DNA of 64,000 nt from Methylobacterium sp. 10 (lineage in GTDB: Bacteria; Pseudomonadota; Alphaproteobacteria; Rhizobiales; Beijerinckiaceae), in the NCBI RefSeq assembly GCF_000519085.1, contig NZ_KI912577.1, forward strand, positions 2,113,331-2,177,330, in the 5' to 3' direction. Positions within the stretch are counted from its first letter, which is position 1; each line of letters begins with the position of its first letter. This document shows positions 38,845-50,023 of this stretch, one piece after another. The position numbers and the translations under genes were made by a program. The notes below the pieces were generated by a model. It was not told where the DNA came from and did not search any database. It was given only the letters and a program-made list of their open reading frames with translations.

Positions 38845-39471
38845 ATGCCGAGACGGCCGACCCTCGAATTCTGGTACGAGTTCTCCTCCACCTATTCGTA
38901 CCTGGCGGCCATGCGGATCGGTGCGATGGCGGACGCCGCTGGCGTCGATCTGCGATGGCGGCCGTTTCTCCTCGGACCGATCTTCGCCAGCCAGGGCTGG
39001 AATTCCTCGCCGTTCAACCTCTTCCCAGCCAAGGGACGGCACATGTGGCGAGACGTGGAACGTGAGGCAGCGCGTCAGGGGCTGCCGCCACTCAAACGGC
39101 CAGACACGTTCCCGCAGAACAGTCTGAGCGCTACGCGCGCGGCCACCTATGGAATGGATTTCGATTGGCTCATTCCGTTTTCCAAAGCCGTCTACGAGAC
39201 CCAGTTCGCCCTCGGGCACTCCATTGCCGAACCGCAGGCCGTGGCCGGAATCCTCAACCGGCTCGGTCTCGACGGCACCGTGATCCTCAAGGCGGCGGCA
39301 TTGGAGGGCAACAAGGGCCGTCTCCGCGTGAACGGCGAGGAGGCACGCTCGCGCGGCATCTTCGGCGCCCCGACGTTTCTGACCGGCGACGGTGAATTGT
39401 TCTGGGGCAACGATCGGCTGGAGCAGGCTCTCGCCTGGGCGACCGGGGACCGCCCGGGGGCGATGCGATAG
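38845..39471 (+). CDS. 2-hydroxychromene-2-carboxylate isomerase-like DsbA/kappa-GST family protein
   Basis: 208 residues. The N-terminus [19 protein letters not shown] has the Ser in place of the CxxC of DsbA, as in HCCA isomerase and kappa-class GST. Other conserved parts are [19 protein letters not shown], then [28 protein letters not shown] at the C-terminus. Known members isomerise 2-hydroxychromene-2-carboxylate with glutathione; the real substrate here is unknown. Confidence 0.87.
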   Translation: MPRRPTLEFWYEFSSTYSYLAAMRIGAMADAAGVDLRWRPFLLGPIFASQGWNSSPFNLFPAKGRHMWRDVEREAARQGLPPLKRPDTFPQNSLSATRAATYGMDFDWLIPFSKAVYETQFALGHSIAEPQAVAGILNRLGLDGTVILKAAALEGNKGRLRVNGEEARSRGIFGAPTFLTGDGELFWGNDRLEQALAWATGDRPGAMR

Positions 39472-39598
39472 GCACCATTGGTCACCTCGGCGGGATGATT
39501 ACGGTGTATCGAGGCGACGGCAAGAAATAGGAGCGGTCGTGTGCCGTGTCGGGCGGCGACCGCTCTATCAGCTCCGCGGAGCGAGGAACGGTGACGCT

Positions 39599-41077
39599 TC
39601 AGGCCGCGGCCCGGGAGGCGGTCCTGACCTTCTGAGTGGCGGTGTCGACCTCTTCGGTGGAGCGGGCGATTTCGCTGAGGCTGCCGGTAATAAGGCTGAC
39701 GCCGTTGGAGGCGGTCTGCATGCTGGCCGACATCTCGCGAGTGACGGCGCTCTGCTCCTCCACAGCCGCGGAGATCGCGCTCGCCACCTCGTTCAGGGTC
39801 ATGATCGTGTTTTGGATCGAAGAGATCGCCCCCACCGCGTCGCTGGTAGCCTGCTGGGTCGACGCGATCTGAGCGCTGATCTGTTCGGTGGCCTTCGAGG
39901 TCTGGGCGGCCAGCGCCTTCACCTCGGTGGCGACCACGGCGAAGCCCCGCCCCGCCTCACCGGCCCGTGCGGCCTCGATCGTGGCGTTGAGGGCGAGGAG
40001 GTTGGTCTGGGCGGCGATGCCCTGGATCAAGGCGACAACCTCGCCGATCCGGGTTGCCGCGCCGGAGAGACCGGCGATGATGGTGCTGGTTTCCTGAGCC
40101 TGCCTGACCGCCTGACCGGAGATCTCGGACGCGTGAGAAACCTGCATGCTGATCTCGGACACCGATGCAGCCAGTTCCTCGGCGCCGGACGCCACCGTCT
40201 GGATGTCGGACGAGACCTGGGTCGAGGCCTGGGCGGCCTCTCCGGCCTGCTGCGACGCCCCTGAGGCGGCTCCGGCGATGGCGTTGAGGTCGGTCGCGAT
40301 GGAGATCTGGAGGGCGGCGCGTCTCTGGCGCTCGAGCACCTGGCGGGTGACGTCGATGGCGAATTTGACCACCTTAAGCGGGCGTCCGTCCCGGTCGAGA
40401 ATTGGGTTGTAGGTACCCTGGATGAAAACTTCGCGGCCGCCCTTCGCGATGCGGCGGTACTCGTCGGCCTGATATGTGCCACGGCCGAGTTCGTCCCAGA
40501 AGCGCTTGTACTCGGCGCTGGCGCGCAGAGCGGGATCGACGAACAGGCTGTGGTGTTTGCCCTGAATCTCGGAGAGATCGTAGCCCATCACGTCGAGGAA
40601 GTTCCGATTGGCGGCGAGGATGGTGCCGTCGAGGGTGAACTCGATCACCGCCTGCGAGCGGTTGAGGGCACTGATCTGGCCCTCATTGTTGATCGATTGC
40701 ATCACCCGCTCGGTAATGTCGGCGGAGAACTTGACGATCTTCTTGATCTTGCCGTCGCGGCCGAGGATAGGATTGTAGGTGGCCTGCAGCCAGATCTCGC
40801 GCCCGCCCTTGCCGAGTCGCTTGAACTCGCCGGATTGGAAGGTGCCGGCGGTCAGCGCGCTCCAGAAGGCGCGGTAATCCTCGCTTTCCGTGAATGCCGG
40901 ATCGACGAACATGCTGTGGTGCTTGCCCTGGATCTCCGACAATTCGTAGCCGAGCGCGGCGAGAAAATTCCCGTTGGCAGTCAATACTTTGCCGTCGGCA
41001 TCGAATTCGATGACCGCTTGCGAGCGATCCAATGCTTCGATCTTGGAACGAAGATCGCTGTTCGTGAAGAAGTTCAT
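39599..41077 (-). CDS. Soluble PAS-PAS methyl-accepting chemotaxis protein
   Basis: 492 residues from ATG 41077 ([12 protein letters not shown]); a TTG at 41161 would lengthen it by 28. No membrane helix. Two tandem PAS domains are nearly repeats of each other ([11 protein letters not shown] and [29 protein letters not shown] and [18 protein letters not shown]). The signalling domain has the conserved hairpin tip [19 protein letters not shown]. This PAS-PAS-MCP layout is that of BdlA-like cytosolic receptors that sense redox, oxygen or ligand state. No che genes in the window. Confidence 0.9.
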   Translation of the reverse strand: MNFFTNSDLRSKIEALDRSQAVIEFDADGKVLTANGNFLAALGYELSEIQGKHHSMFVDPAFTESEDYRAFWSALTAGTFQSGEFKRLGKGGREIWLQATYNPILGRDGKIKKIVKFSADITERVMQSINNEGQISALNRSQAVIEFTLDGTILAANRNFLDVMGYDLSEIQGKHHSLFVDPALRASAEYKRFWDELGRGTYQADEYRRIAKGGREVFIQGTYNPILDRDGRPLKVVKFAIDVTRQVLERQRRAALQISIATDLNAIAGAASGASQQAGEAAQASTQVSSDIQTVASGAEELAASVSEISMQVSHASEISGQAVRQAQETSTIIAGLSGAATRIGEVVALIQGIAAQTNLLALNATIEAARAGEAGRGFAVVATEVKALAAQTSKATEQISAQIASTQQATSDAVGAISSIQNTIMTLNEVASAISAAVEEQSAVTREMSASMQTASNGVSLITGSLSEIARSTEEVDTATQKVRTASRAAA

Positions 41078-41581
41078 CACCCTATCGGACGCGTAAGGGT
41101 TTAGGTGGATCGCCGCGCTCGACCCTGCAATCTTGTTTACGCTTGCGTTTCTATCCGCCAAGTTAACGAGATCCTCAATGGATCGCGAAAATCAGAAATC
41201 ACCCATCACGATAACGTCATAAAGGTGAGCGAGATGTATTTGTATTTTATGACAAGCGATTGCATTCGTTGTATAATTTATGATTTATCAAATCGAATTA
41301 TATATTTCTCTATATATAGCCATGTCAGTTCTGCCTCTAAAAATGAGTAATGTCGATTATTTCTCTGATTGTTTTGATGCTTGATAAGACGAAGCGAAGG
41401 CAATTTCAGGTGCTGTGTTCCGGGACATGGAACGATATCTCATTGACGGGCTGACTGGTTCTGCCGGAACGATCGCCGTTGCGGGCTCCGGCGGACTGGA
41501 TACGGTCACGAACCGGGATTAAGAGGCGCGACCTGCGGTGCCGAATGATTGGAGACCGCGCACATTCGAGGCTTGGTTCCC
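41078..41581. other. AT-rich intergenic region upstream of two divergent genes
   Basis: 504 bp between the chemoreceptor and the DsbA-like gene. From about 41200 to 41400 the base composition falls far below the window average (for example attatatatttctctatat). Short open frames here lack ribosome sites. It probably holds promoters; no RNA gene or transposase recognised. Confidence 0.5.
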
Positions 41582-42277
41582 ATGACCATCGACCGTCGAA
41601 ATTTCCTGACCGGGTCAGTGAGCCTGGCCACTCTCGTCGCATCCTCTGGCACGAGTGTGGCCCAGGGATACGGCCAGACCTTCAAGGTCGATAACGACGA
41701 CGGCCGGCCGATCGCGAACACGCGGCTGCCGGGCGAGATCGTGGGTGAGATCCCCGCGCTGAAGGGTGTCACATACGTGGGCGCCCACGAGGCAGAAATT
41801 ACGCTCTACGAATTCTTCGACTACAATTGCCCGTATTGCCGGAAGGCGGCGGTCGACATGGTGTCGCTTGCCGCAAGCGACACGGCCTTGAGAATCGGGC
41901 TCGTCAACAATCCAATTCTCTCGCCACAATCGGCTCAAGCGGCGAAGGTCGCATTGGCGATCCAGCGCAAGCTGGGTTCGGCCGCAGCCTGGACACTCTA
42001 CCAGAGGCTTCTCGCTAAGCCGGGCAAGGTCGACGGTACCGGCGCGCTGCAGGTTGCCGCCACCTTGGGCGTATCCGCCTCCGAGGTCGAGACGATCGCC
42101 GACAGCGACGAGGTGCGTCTGGCGCTGAAGGCACAGATGCGGATGGCTGCCGATCTCGGCCTCGTGGCGACGCCCTCCTACGTCCTCGGCAATACCGGCC
42201 TTCTCGGACATCCCGGAGCGAAGTCCCTCGCGCGGATGATCGGCGCCATGCGTCGCTGCGACCAGATCGCTTGCTGA
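41582..42277 (+). CDS. DsbA-family thiol:disulfide oxidoreductase, Tat-exported
   Basis: 231 residues from ATG 41582; the upstream in-frame Met at 41549 has no better site. Twin-arginine signal DRRNFLTGSVSLATLVASS, cleaved near VAQG. Thioredoxin fold with active site CPYC (C83, C86) and the cis-Pro segment VATPSYVLG. Similar to Com1/DsbA-like periplasmic oxidases. Located just before the ATP synthase operon but with its own 287 bp gap from it. Confidence 0.88.
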   Translation: MTIDRRNFLTGSVSLATLVASSGTSVAQGYGQTFKVDNDDGRPIANTRLPGEIVGEIPALKGVTYVGAHEAEITLYEFFDYNCPYCRKAAVDMVSLAASDTALRIGLVNNPILSPQSAQAAKVALAIQRKLGSAAAWTLYQRLLAKPGKVDGTGALQVAATLGVSASEVETIADSDEVRLALKAQMRMAADLGLVATPSYVLGNTGLLGHPGAKSLARMIGAMRRCDQIAC

Positions 42278-42564
42278 CGGCCGCTGTCGATAGTCCTGGC
42301 CAACGCCGTGCAGGCGGCGCCTCACCTTCGCCATCGTTCGCGCGGATTGGGGATGATCGCACGATCGCGCTCCGCGCAAGCTTATGCATTGCCGTCTTCG
42401 TCTTGCGCCTCCCCAACACGCATGCTAGGCCCTCGCCGCGCCGGGAGGACGGGTTTCAGACCTGTATTCCGAGGCGGTTCCCACTCCTGACGGTTTCAGA
42501 GCCGATGCCTTGATGGGCGTCACGGGCCGAGACCCCGGGCCGGATTAAAAAGAGAGAGTGGCGC

Positions 42565-43134
42565 GTGGCGCAGACCAGTTCCGAGGCGGGTTCCCCGGTT
42601 GCAGGCGTAGCAGGTCGCTATGCCTCCGCACTGTTCGAGCTGGCCCGCGACGAGCGCCAGATCGATGCGGTGGCGGCGAGCCTTCAGCAGTTCGACGGCC
42701 TCTTGAAGGAGAGTGCCGACCTGACGCGCCTCGTGCGCAGCCCGGTCTTCACCGGCGAGCAGCAGGAAGCCGCCATCGGCGCCATCCTCGACAAGGCCGG
42801 GATCACCGGCCTCGGCGCCAACTTCATCCGTCTTGCCGCTGCAAACCGGCGCCTGTTCGTGCTGCCGGACATGATCCGCTGCTTCAACCGGCTCGTGGCC
42901 GCTTCGAAGGGCATCGTGCGCGCCGAAGTCACGGTGGCCGAGCGCCCCTCCGAAGCCGTGCTCGAAGAGATCAAGGCCTCCCTGCGCGATGTCGCCCGGT
43001 CGGAGATCGATCTCGACCTGCGGGTGGATCCGGCCCTGATCGGCGGTCTCGTCGTCAAGATCGGCAGCAGGATGGTAGATGCGTCCCTGCGGACCAAGCT
43101 CAACGGTATTCGACTCGCGATGCGGGAAGCCTGA
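42565..43134 (+). CDS. atpH: F0F1 ATP synthase subunit delta
   Basis: 189 residues from GTG 42565; agagaga lies upstream. GRYASALFELARDERQID is the OSCP/delta start; LVRSPVFTGEQQ and the C-terminal VDPALIGGLVVKIGSRMVDASLRTKL complete the family signature. Connects F1 to the peripheral stalk. First gene of atpHAGDC; the F0 genes are elsewhere, as usual in alphaproteobacteria. Confidence 0.95.
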   Translation: MAQTSSEAGSPVAGVAGRYASALFELARDERQIDAVAASLQQFDGLLKESADLTRLVRSPVFTGEQQEAAIGAILDKAGITGLGANFIRLAAANRRLFVLPDMIRCFNRLVAASKGIVRAEVTVAERPSEAVLEEIKASLRDVARSEIDLDLRVDPALIGGLVVKIGSRMVDASLRTKLNGIRLAMREA

Positions 43135-43208
43135 GGTCGGCGCCCCGGCGCACGACCGCTCCCGTTTTCTCCACAGCAACTTCGTTCCGAATTTAAAGAG
43201 GCCAGACG

Positions 43209-44738
43209 ATGGACATCCGCGCTGCCGAGATCTCCGCGATCCTGAAAGAACAGATCAAGAATTTCGGCCAGGACGCCGAAGTCACCGAGGTAGGCCAGGT
43301 ACTCTCCGTCGGTGACGGCATTGCTCGCGCCTACGGCCTCGACAGCGTCCAGGCCGGCGAGATGGTCGAGTTCGAGTCGGGCGTGCGCGGCATGGCCCTC
43401 AATCTTGAGCAGGACAACGTCGGCATCGTGATCTTCGGATCCGATCGCGACATCAAGGAAGGCCAGACCGTCAAGCGCACCGGCGCCATCGTGGACGTGC
43501 CGGTGGGCAAGGCGCTTCTCGGCCGCGTCGTCGACGCTCTGGGCAACCCCATCGACGGCAAGGGCCCCATCGCCACCACCGAGCGTCGTCGCGTCGACGT
43601 GAAGGCTCCCGGAATCATCCCGCGCAAGTCGGTGCATGAGCCGATGGCCACCGGCCTCAAGGCCATCGACGCCCTGATCCCCGTCGGCCGCGGTCAGCGC
43701 GAGCTCATCATCGGCGATCGTCAGACCGGCAAGACCGCCATCGCGCTCGATACCATCCTCAACCAGAAGCCGGCCCATGCGGGCACCGACGAGAACGCCA
43801 AGCTCTACTGCGTCTACGTCGCCATCGGCCAGAAGCGTTCCACCGTGGCGCAGTTCGTGAAGTCCCTCGAGGACAACGGCGCTCTGGAATACTCCATCGT
43901 CATTGCCGCTACCGCTTCCGACGCGGCGCCGATGCAGTTCATCGCCCCCTTCGCCGGCTGCGCCATGGGCGAGTATTTCCGCGACAACGGCATGCACGCC
44001 GTGATCGTGTACGACGATCTCTCCAAGCAGGCCGTGGCCTACCGCCAGATGTCGCTGTTGCTGCGCCGCCCGCCTGGCCGCGAGGCCTATCCTGGTGACG
44101 TGTTCTACCTTCACTCGCGCCTGCTTGAGCGCGCCGCCAAGATGGGTGACGCCGCCGGCAACGGCTCGCTGACCGCGCTTCCGGTCATCGAGACCCAGGC
44201 CAACGACGTCTCGGCCTACATCCCCACCAACGTGATCTCGATCACCGACGGTCAGATCTTCCTTGAGACCGACCTGTTCTACCAGGGTATCCGCCCGGCG
44301 GTGAACGTCGGCCTCTCGGTCTCCCGCGTGGGCTCCTCCGCCCAGACGAAGGCGATGAAGAAGGTCGCCGGTAAGATCAAGGGCGAGCTCGCCCAGTACC
44401 GCGAGATGGCTGCCTTCGCGCAGTTCGGCTCCGATCTCGATGCTTCGACCCAGAAGCTCCTGAACCGCGGCTCGCGCCTCACCGAGCTCCTGAAGCAGCC
44501 GCAATTCTCGCCGCTGAAGATGGAAGAGCAGGTCGCGGTGATTTATGCCGGCGTCAACGGCTACCTCGACAGCCTCCCGGTCTCGAAGGTCCGTCCGTTC
44601 GAGGACGCCCTGCTCTCGACCCTGCGCACCAAGCATGCCGACCTGCTCGGTAAGATCCGCGACTCGAAGGACCTGTCCGACGACAGCGCCAAGACACTGA
44701 AGGGCGTCGTCGAGAGCGTCGCCAAGTCGCTGGCGTAA
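43209..44738 (+). CDS. atpA: F0F1 ATP synthase subunit alpha
   Basis: 509 residues. Non-catalytic nucleotide site P-loop [13 protein letters not shown] and the signature [17 protein letters not shown]. Forms the alpha3beta3 hexamer with AtpD at the cytoplasmic face. 74 bp after atpH; a palindromic repeat lies between its stop and atpG. Confidence 0.97.
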   Translation: MDIRAAEISAILKEQIKNFGQDAEVTEVGQVLSVGDGIARAYGLDSVQAGEMVEFESGVRGMALNLEQDNVGIVIFGSDRDIKEGQTVKRTGAIVDVPVGKALLGRVVDALGNPIDGKGPIATTERRRVDVKAPGIIPRKSVHEPMATGLKAIDALIPVGRGQRELIIGDRQTGKTAIALDTILNQKPAHAGTDENAKLYCVYVAIGQKRSTVAQFVKSLEDNGALEYSIVIAATASDAAPMQFIAPFAGCAMGEYFRDNGMHAVIVYDDLSKQAVAYRQMSLLLRRPPGREAYPGDVFYLHSRLLERAAKMGDAAGNGSLTALPVIETQANDVSAYIPTNVISITDGQIFLETDLFYQGIRPAVNVGLSVSRVGSSAQTKAMKKVAGKIKGELAQYREMAAFAQFGSDLDASTQKLLNRGSRLTELLKQPQFSPLKMEEQVAVIYAGVNGYLDSLPVSKVRPFEDALLSTLRTKHADLLGKIRDSKDLSDDSAKTLKGVVESVAKSLA

Positions 44739-44763
44739 CCACCTCGAGGGCCGAACAAGGCTC

Positions 44764-44876
44764 CTTCCCTCTCCCACTTGGGGGAGGAGTAGGGGTGGGG
44801 GTGGCGCCGGACATGGCGCGACCTTTTCGGCACCACCCCCACCTCCGGCTTCTCCCCACAAGGGGGAGGAGAGGCG
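44764..44876. repeat. Palindromic GC-rich repeat between atpA and atpG
   Basis: ggtgggggtgg (44794-44804) is the perfect inverted copy of 44833-44843, flanked by ctctccc...gggggagg on the left and ctcccc...gggggaggagagg on the right. The whole reads as a degenerate nested palindrome of the ccctctccc...accaccccc type common in GC-rich alphaproteobacterial intergenic DNA. It fills most of the 172 bp atpA-atpG gap, unlike the short gap between atpG and atpD (46 bp). Confidence 0.7.
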
Positions 44877-44910
44877 CCCACGTCGAACGGCACGGATCTG
44901 GAAGACACCC

Positions 44911-45786
44911 ATGGCGAGTTTGAAGGATCTGCGTAACCGCATCGCTTCGGTGAAGGGCACGCAGAAAATCACCAAGGCGATGCAGATGGTCGCTGCGGCC
45001 AAGCTGCGGCGGGCCCAGAATGCGGCAGAGAACGCACGCCCCTATGCCGAGAAGATGTCCCAGGTGCTCGGCAACCTCGCCGCGAACCTCATCGGTGGCG
45101 TCCAGGGACCGAAACTTCTCTCCGGCACCGGCTCGGACAAGATTCACCTCCTCGTGGTCTGCACGGCCGATCGCGGCCTCTGCGGTGGTTTCAACTCGTC
45201 GATCGTCCGTCTGGCCCGCGAGCACATCCGTGGCCTCAAGGCCGAGGGCAAGACCGTCAAGATCATCACGGTCGGCAAGAAGGGCTACGACCTGATGCGT
45301 CGCCAGTTCCGCGACGAGATCATCGAGAATCGGGATCTGCGCGGCAACAAGCCGGTGGATTACGACTTCGCCGCCGAGATCGCCGCCAGCATCATCGCCC
45401 GCTTCGAAGCCGGCGAGTTCGACGTGGCGACGCTGTTCTACTCCCGCTTCCGCTCCGTCATCGCCCAGGTGCCGACCGCCCAGAAGCTCATTCCCGCTGA
45501 GCTCCCCGAGGCCGGCGACAGCGTTCCCGACGCCGCTCTAGAATTCGAGCCGAGCGAGGAGGCGATCCTCGACACGCTCCTGCCGCGCAACCTCACCGTC
45601 CAGGTGTTCCGCGCGCTTCTCGAGAACGCCGCCTCCGAACAGGGCGCACGCACAGGTGCCATGGATTCCGCTACGCGTAACGCCGGCGAGATGATCAAGA
45701 AGCAGACGCAGATCTACAACCGTACGCGTCAAGCCATGATCACCAAGGAACTTATCGAAATCATCTCGGGTGCCGAAGCGCTCTAA
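44911..45786 (+). CDS. atpG: F0F1 ATP synthase subunit gamma
   Basis: 291 residues. N-terminal helix [43 protein letters not shown], and the C-terminal [35 protein letters not shown]. The rotor shaft of F1. The start ATG 44911 follows the repeat directly. Confidence 0.97.
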   Translation: MASLKDLRNRIASVKGTQKITKAMQMVAAAKLRRAQNAAENARPYAEKMSQVLGNLAANLIGGVQGPKLLSGTGSDKIHLLVVCTADRGLCGGFNSSIVRLAREHIRGLKAEGKTVKIITVGKKGYDLMRRQFRDEIIENRDLRGNKPVDYDFAAEIAASIIARFEAGEFDVATLFYSRFRSVIAQVPTAQKLIPAELPEAGDSVPDAALEFEPSEEAILDTLLPRNLTVQVFRALLENAASEQGARTGAMDSATRNAGEMIKKQTQIYNRTRQAMITKELIEIISGAEAL

Positions 45787-45811
45787 GCGCTCCCCGTCGC
45801 CCTGACCGTAA

Positions 45812-47293
<1,482 letters not shown>

Positions 47294-47308
47294 TCCATCG
47301 AAGGCAGG

Positions 47309-47333
47309 GCCGTTCGCCTATTCGGCGAACGGC
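47309..47333 (+). other. Hairpin between atpD and atpC
   Basis: gccgttcgcc (47309-47318) pairs perfectly with ggcgaacggc (47324-47333) around tattc. No U-run follows, so it is more likely an mRNA-stability or processing hairpin that lowers atpC relative to atpD than a full terminator. Confidence 0.55.
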
Positions 47334-47415
47334 TTGACCTGACAATCACGGCGCGGCCTTCTCGGGACCGCGCCGCTTTTCCACCACGACAACCCGAAGC
47401 GGGATTTCCCTCGCC

Positions 47416-47817
47416 ATGGCCACTTTCCAGTTCGATTTCGTCGGCCCCGAGCGGACGGTCTATTCCGGTCAGATCGAGGCCGTGCAGCTCCCCGGCGTCG
47501 AGGGCGAGATGACCGTGCTGCCTGGTCATGCTCCGGTGCTCACCGCCCTCAAGGTCGGTGTCATCGTCATCAACGAGGCCGGCCATGCTGGCAAGCGCGT
47601 GCTGGTGCGCGGCGGTTTCGCCGATATCGGACCGACGATGGTTACGGTCATCGCCGAGCGTGCGAACCCGTTCGAGGAGATCACGCCCGATTCTCTCGAC
47701 AAGGATATCGCCACCCTCGAACTGCAGCGCGACGCCACCGAGGATTTCGCCAAGAAGGACGAGATCACCGGTCAGATCGTTCAGCTTCAGGACGCTAAGG
47801 TCGCCCTCAACTTCTGA
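47416..47817 (+). CDS. atpC: F0F1 ATP synthase subunit epsilon
   Basis: 133 residues. FQFDFVGPERTVYSGQIEAVQLPGVEGEMTVLPGHAPVLT is the beta-sandwich start; the C-terminal helices (SLDKDIATLELQRDATEDF) are present. Couples rotation to F0 and can inhibit ATP hydrolysis. It ends 14 bp before the convergent cca stop, with no clear terminator between. Confidence 0.95.
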   Translation: MATFQFDFVGPERTVYSGQIEAVQLPGVEGEMTVLPGHAPVLTALKVGVIVINEAGHAGKRVLVRGGFADIGPTMVTVIAERANPFEEITPDSLDKDIATLELQRDATEDFAKKDEITGQIVQLQDAKVALNF

Positions 47818-47831
47818 CTTCCTCGCCGCGC

Positions 47832-49097
47832 TCAGGCTTTCGAGCGGGCGATGGTGACAGCGTGATTGAGGAGGAGGGCGCGCTCCTCCTCACCGGACGT
47901 GCATCCCCGTTCCAGCCAGAGGGCATGGCTCTCAGCCAGACCCTGACCGACCGAGCGGCCCGGCGGGATGCCTGCCGTGACGAGGTCGCTTCCGCTCAGA
48001 GGAAAGACGGGCACGGGTTGGGTGCCGTCGAGAAACTGCTGCAATACCGAGCGCGCCTCCGCGTCGATCTGATTTTTTTGGTGGTCGTCCATCACGGCGA
48101 TGGCCAGCCTCAAACTCTCCAGATCCTGTGTCGCGACAAGTCGGAGCGTATCGGAGGCCGCAATGACGGGCAGACGTCCGATCGCCCGTCTTGCCGCCGC
48201 ATAGGCCTGAAGACAGGCGTGCTCCTCGTTCGATAATCGTAGCGACGATCTCAGTCGCTCGGTATCGGCGTCGGAATCGACGGCCAGTGTGGCGAGCCTT
48301 GCGACAGGCTTCAGCGGTGAGGTGCGATTCGTGCCCGATACGGCTCGTTTCAGACGATCGAGATAACCTTTCCCTTGGATTATGCGCGACAGGAGGCCGG
48401 CCCTCCGCATCTCAATGACGGCTTCGATGACGCCGGGCGTGTCCAGGAGCTTCAGGAACTCCGAACGGACCCGTTCGCGCGACAGTCCGTCGAGGGCCTC
48501 CCCCGCATCGGTCGTTGCCCGCAAGCCGTCCTCATCAGGTGCTCCGATGCCATAGCGGGCATGGAAGCGGAAGAAGCGCAGGATGCGCAAGGCATCCTCG
48601 CGGACGCGTGTCGCCGCATCGCCGATGAAGCGCACGCGGCCCCCGCGAAGATCCGCTTCACCTCCCGTCGTGTCGTGGAATGCGCCGTCCGCGCTCAGAG
48701 ACAGGGCGTTGATGGTGAAGTCACGGCGCTCGGCATCGCGGGCGAAATCGCGTCCGAATTTCACCAGGGCGTGGCGCCCGTCGGTCTCGACGTCTTCCCG
48801 CAGGGTCGTCACCTCGAACGTCCGACCGTCGAACAGGATCGTCACCGTTCCATGCTCGATCCCAGTGGGGACCGCCCTCAAGGAGGCGGCCGTCGCCAGC
48901 CGCATCACATCCTCGGGCAGCAGAGTGGTGGCGAGATCGATGTCGGACCCGACCCGTCCAAGCAGGGCATCGCGAACGGAGCCTCCGACGATCCGGGTTT
49001 CCTCCCCGTCCGCTTTCAGCACGACAAGCACGTGTGAGACGGCCGGATCTGCGAGAAGGGCTTCGAGCCCGTCCCGATGAAGATCGCGGCTCGTCAC
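47832..49097 (-). CDS. cca: CCA tRNA nucleotidyltransferase/polyA polymerase family protein
   Basis: 421 residues from GTG 49097, which overlaps the stop of the preceding small gene; the frame is open further upstream but inside that gene. Nucleotidyltransferase motif IVGGSVRDALLGRVGSDIDLA with the two aspartates, ERRDFTINAL, and RVREDALRILRFFRF. Adds or repairs the 3' CCA of tRNAs. No HD domain seen in the C-terminal half. Co-translated with the 85-residue membrane protein gene. Confidence 0.93.
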   Translation of the reverse strand: MTSRDLHRDGLEALLADPAVSHVLVVLKADGEETRIVGGSVRDALLGRVGSDIDLATTLLPEDVMRLATAASLRAVPTGIEHGTVTILFDGRTFEVTTLREDVETDGRHALVKFGRDFARDAERRDFTINALSLSADGAFHDTTGGEADLRGGRVRFIGDAATRVREDALRILRFFRFHARYGIGAPDEDGLRATTDAGEALDGLSRERVRSEFLKLLDTPGVIEAVIEMRRAGLLSRIIQGKGYLDRLKRAVSGTNRTSPLKPVARLATLAVDSDADTERLRSSLRLSNEEHACLQAYAAARRAIGRLPVIAASDTLRLVATQDLESLRLAIAVMDDHQKNQIDAEARSVLQQFLDGTQPVPVFPLSGSDLVTAGIPPGRSVGQGLAESHALWLERGCTSGEEERALLLNHAVTIARSKA

Positions 49098-49351
49098 TGG
49101 AAATGGCCCGGAACGACTTGGCCGTTCTCGATCCTCGGCGGAACGTAGCCGCCGCGATGCTTGTCGCTGGTCAACCCGACGATGACGAGGGACAAAATCA
49201 CCAGAACGAGCCCGCCCATGGTCAGGCGGAACACCGATCCTTCCCAATGGGCGCCGCGGCGCGGGTTGCGGCCCCTGATTGCGAGATAGAGGCTGAACAG
49301 CACGAAGGGCAGCAGGAAGATAAGGGCTTCTTCGAAGAGGCGACGGATCAT
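49094..49351 (-). CDS. Small membrane protein upstream of cca (DUF6111-like)
   Basis: 85 residues with two hydrophobic segments (EALIFLLPFVLFSLYLAI and LTMGGLVLVILSLVIVGL) separated by a basic loop, ending in a short Pro/Asn tail. It lies between the Nudix gene and cca, overlapping cca by four bases and 33 bp downstream of the Nudix gene. Conserved position next to cca is remembered for Rhizobiales; no function is known. Confidence 0.75.
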   Translation of the reverse strand: MIRRLFEEALIFLLPFVLFSLYLAIRGRNPRRGAHWEGSVFRLTMGGLVLVILSLVIVGLTSDKHRGGYVPPRIENGQVVPGHFQ

Positions 49352-49384
49352 GTGGCTTTCGCGGCGTGTTGGAAGGCCGTCATG

Positions 49385-50023
49385 TCACGGAAACAGGCGT
49401 TCGTGGAGATTGTTCACGATCCCTGCCGTCACACCCCAGATCATGCGGTCCCCGAAAGGGATCGCGTAGTAGCGACGCGGGCGATCCTGCCAGACTCCGA
49501 CGCCGAGGCGGCGGCGAACTGGGTCCATCAGGCGAGCGAGCGGGACTTCGAATACGTCCGCCACCTCGGCCGGATCGAGATCGAGCTGTGCCTGTCCCGC
49601 ACAGAGCCCCACCACCGGCACCACGAGGAAGCCCGTGGCCGATAGATAGGGGTCGAGATAGCCGAGTATACGGATATCGTCTCGGTGAAGCCCGATCTCT
49701 TCCCGGGCCTCGCGAAGGGCAGCATCGGCCGGGCTCCTGTCGGAAGGTTCGATCTTGCCGCCGGGAAAGGCGATCTGGCCGGAATGGTCGCGCAGGTGGG
49801 AGGCCCTGACGGTGAAAAGCACGGAGAGTTCCGTGTCCCTGACGATCACGGGGACTAGCACCGCCGCTGGCCGATATGGCCTTCCCGGACGCATCGCAAT
49901 GCCGATCGGATCGAGGTCGTGGTCGCCGTGCGGGTTGGAGATCGGGTCGTCGGCTTTGGGTGGAGTCGGGGAGAGGCCCCGTTCGGCTCTCACGAGCAGT
50001 TCGGACAGCGCGTCGAAACTCAT
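49385..50023 (-). CDS. CoA pyrophosphatase (Nudix family)
   Basis: 212 residues from ATG 50023. Nudix box in the CoA-pyrophosphatase form: FPGGKIEPSDRSPADAALREAREEIGL region at about 95-120, preceded by the UPF0035 signature LLTVRASHLRDHSGQI-like FTVRASHLRDHSGQIAFP. Hydrolyses CoA (or its derivatives) to 4'-phosphopantetheine and 3',5'-ADP. It overlaps the DUF1285-like gene upstream by four bases. Confidence 0.87.
   Translation of the reverse strand: MSFDALSELLVRAERGLSPTPPKADDPISNPHGDHDLDPIGIAMRPGRPYRPAAVLVPVIVRDTELSVLFTVRASHLRDHSGQIAFPGGKIEPSDRSPADAALREAREEIGLHRDDIRILGYLDPYLSATGFLVVPVVGLCAGQAQLDLDPAEVADVFEVPLARLMDPVRRRLGVGVWQDRPRRYYAIPFGDRMIWGVTAGIVNNLHERLFP

Noticed and set aside
38641..39219. 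N-terminal extension of argG to 39219
   Set aside because: It would overlap the divergent 38845 gene and gives no argininosuccinate synthase homology; ATG 38640 fits the family.
41105..41350. 81-codon frame in the AT-rich patch
   Set aside because: No ribosome site and no protein-like pattern; it arises from the AT-rich composition.
42684..45002. Long minus-strand open frame opposite atpH, atpA and atpG
   Set aside because: Shadow of the high-GC codon bias of the ATP synthase genes; the amino acid sequence has no family features.
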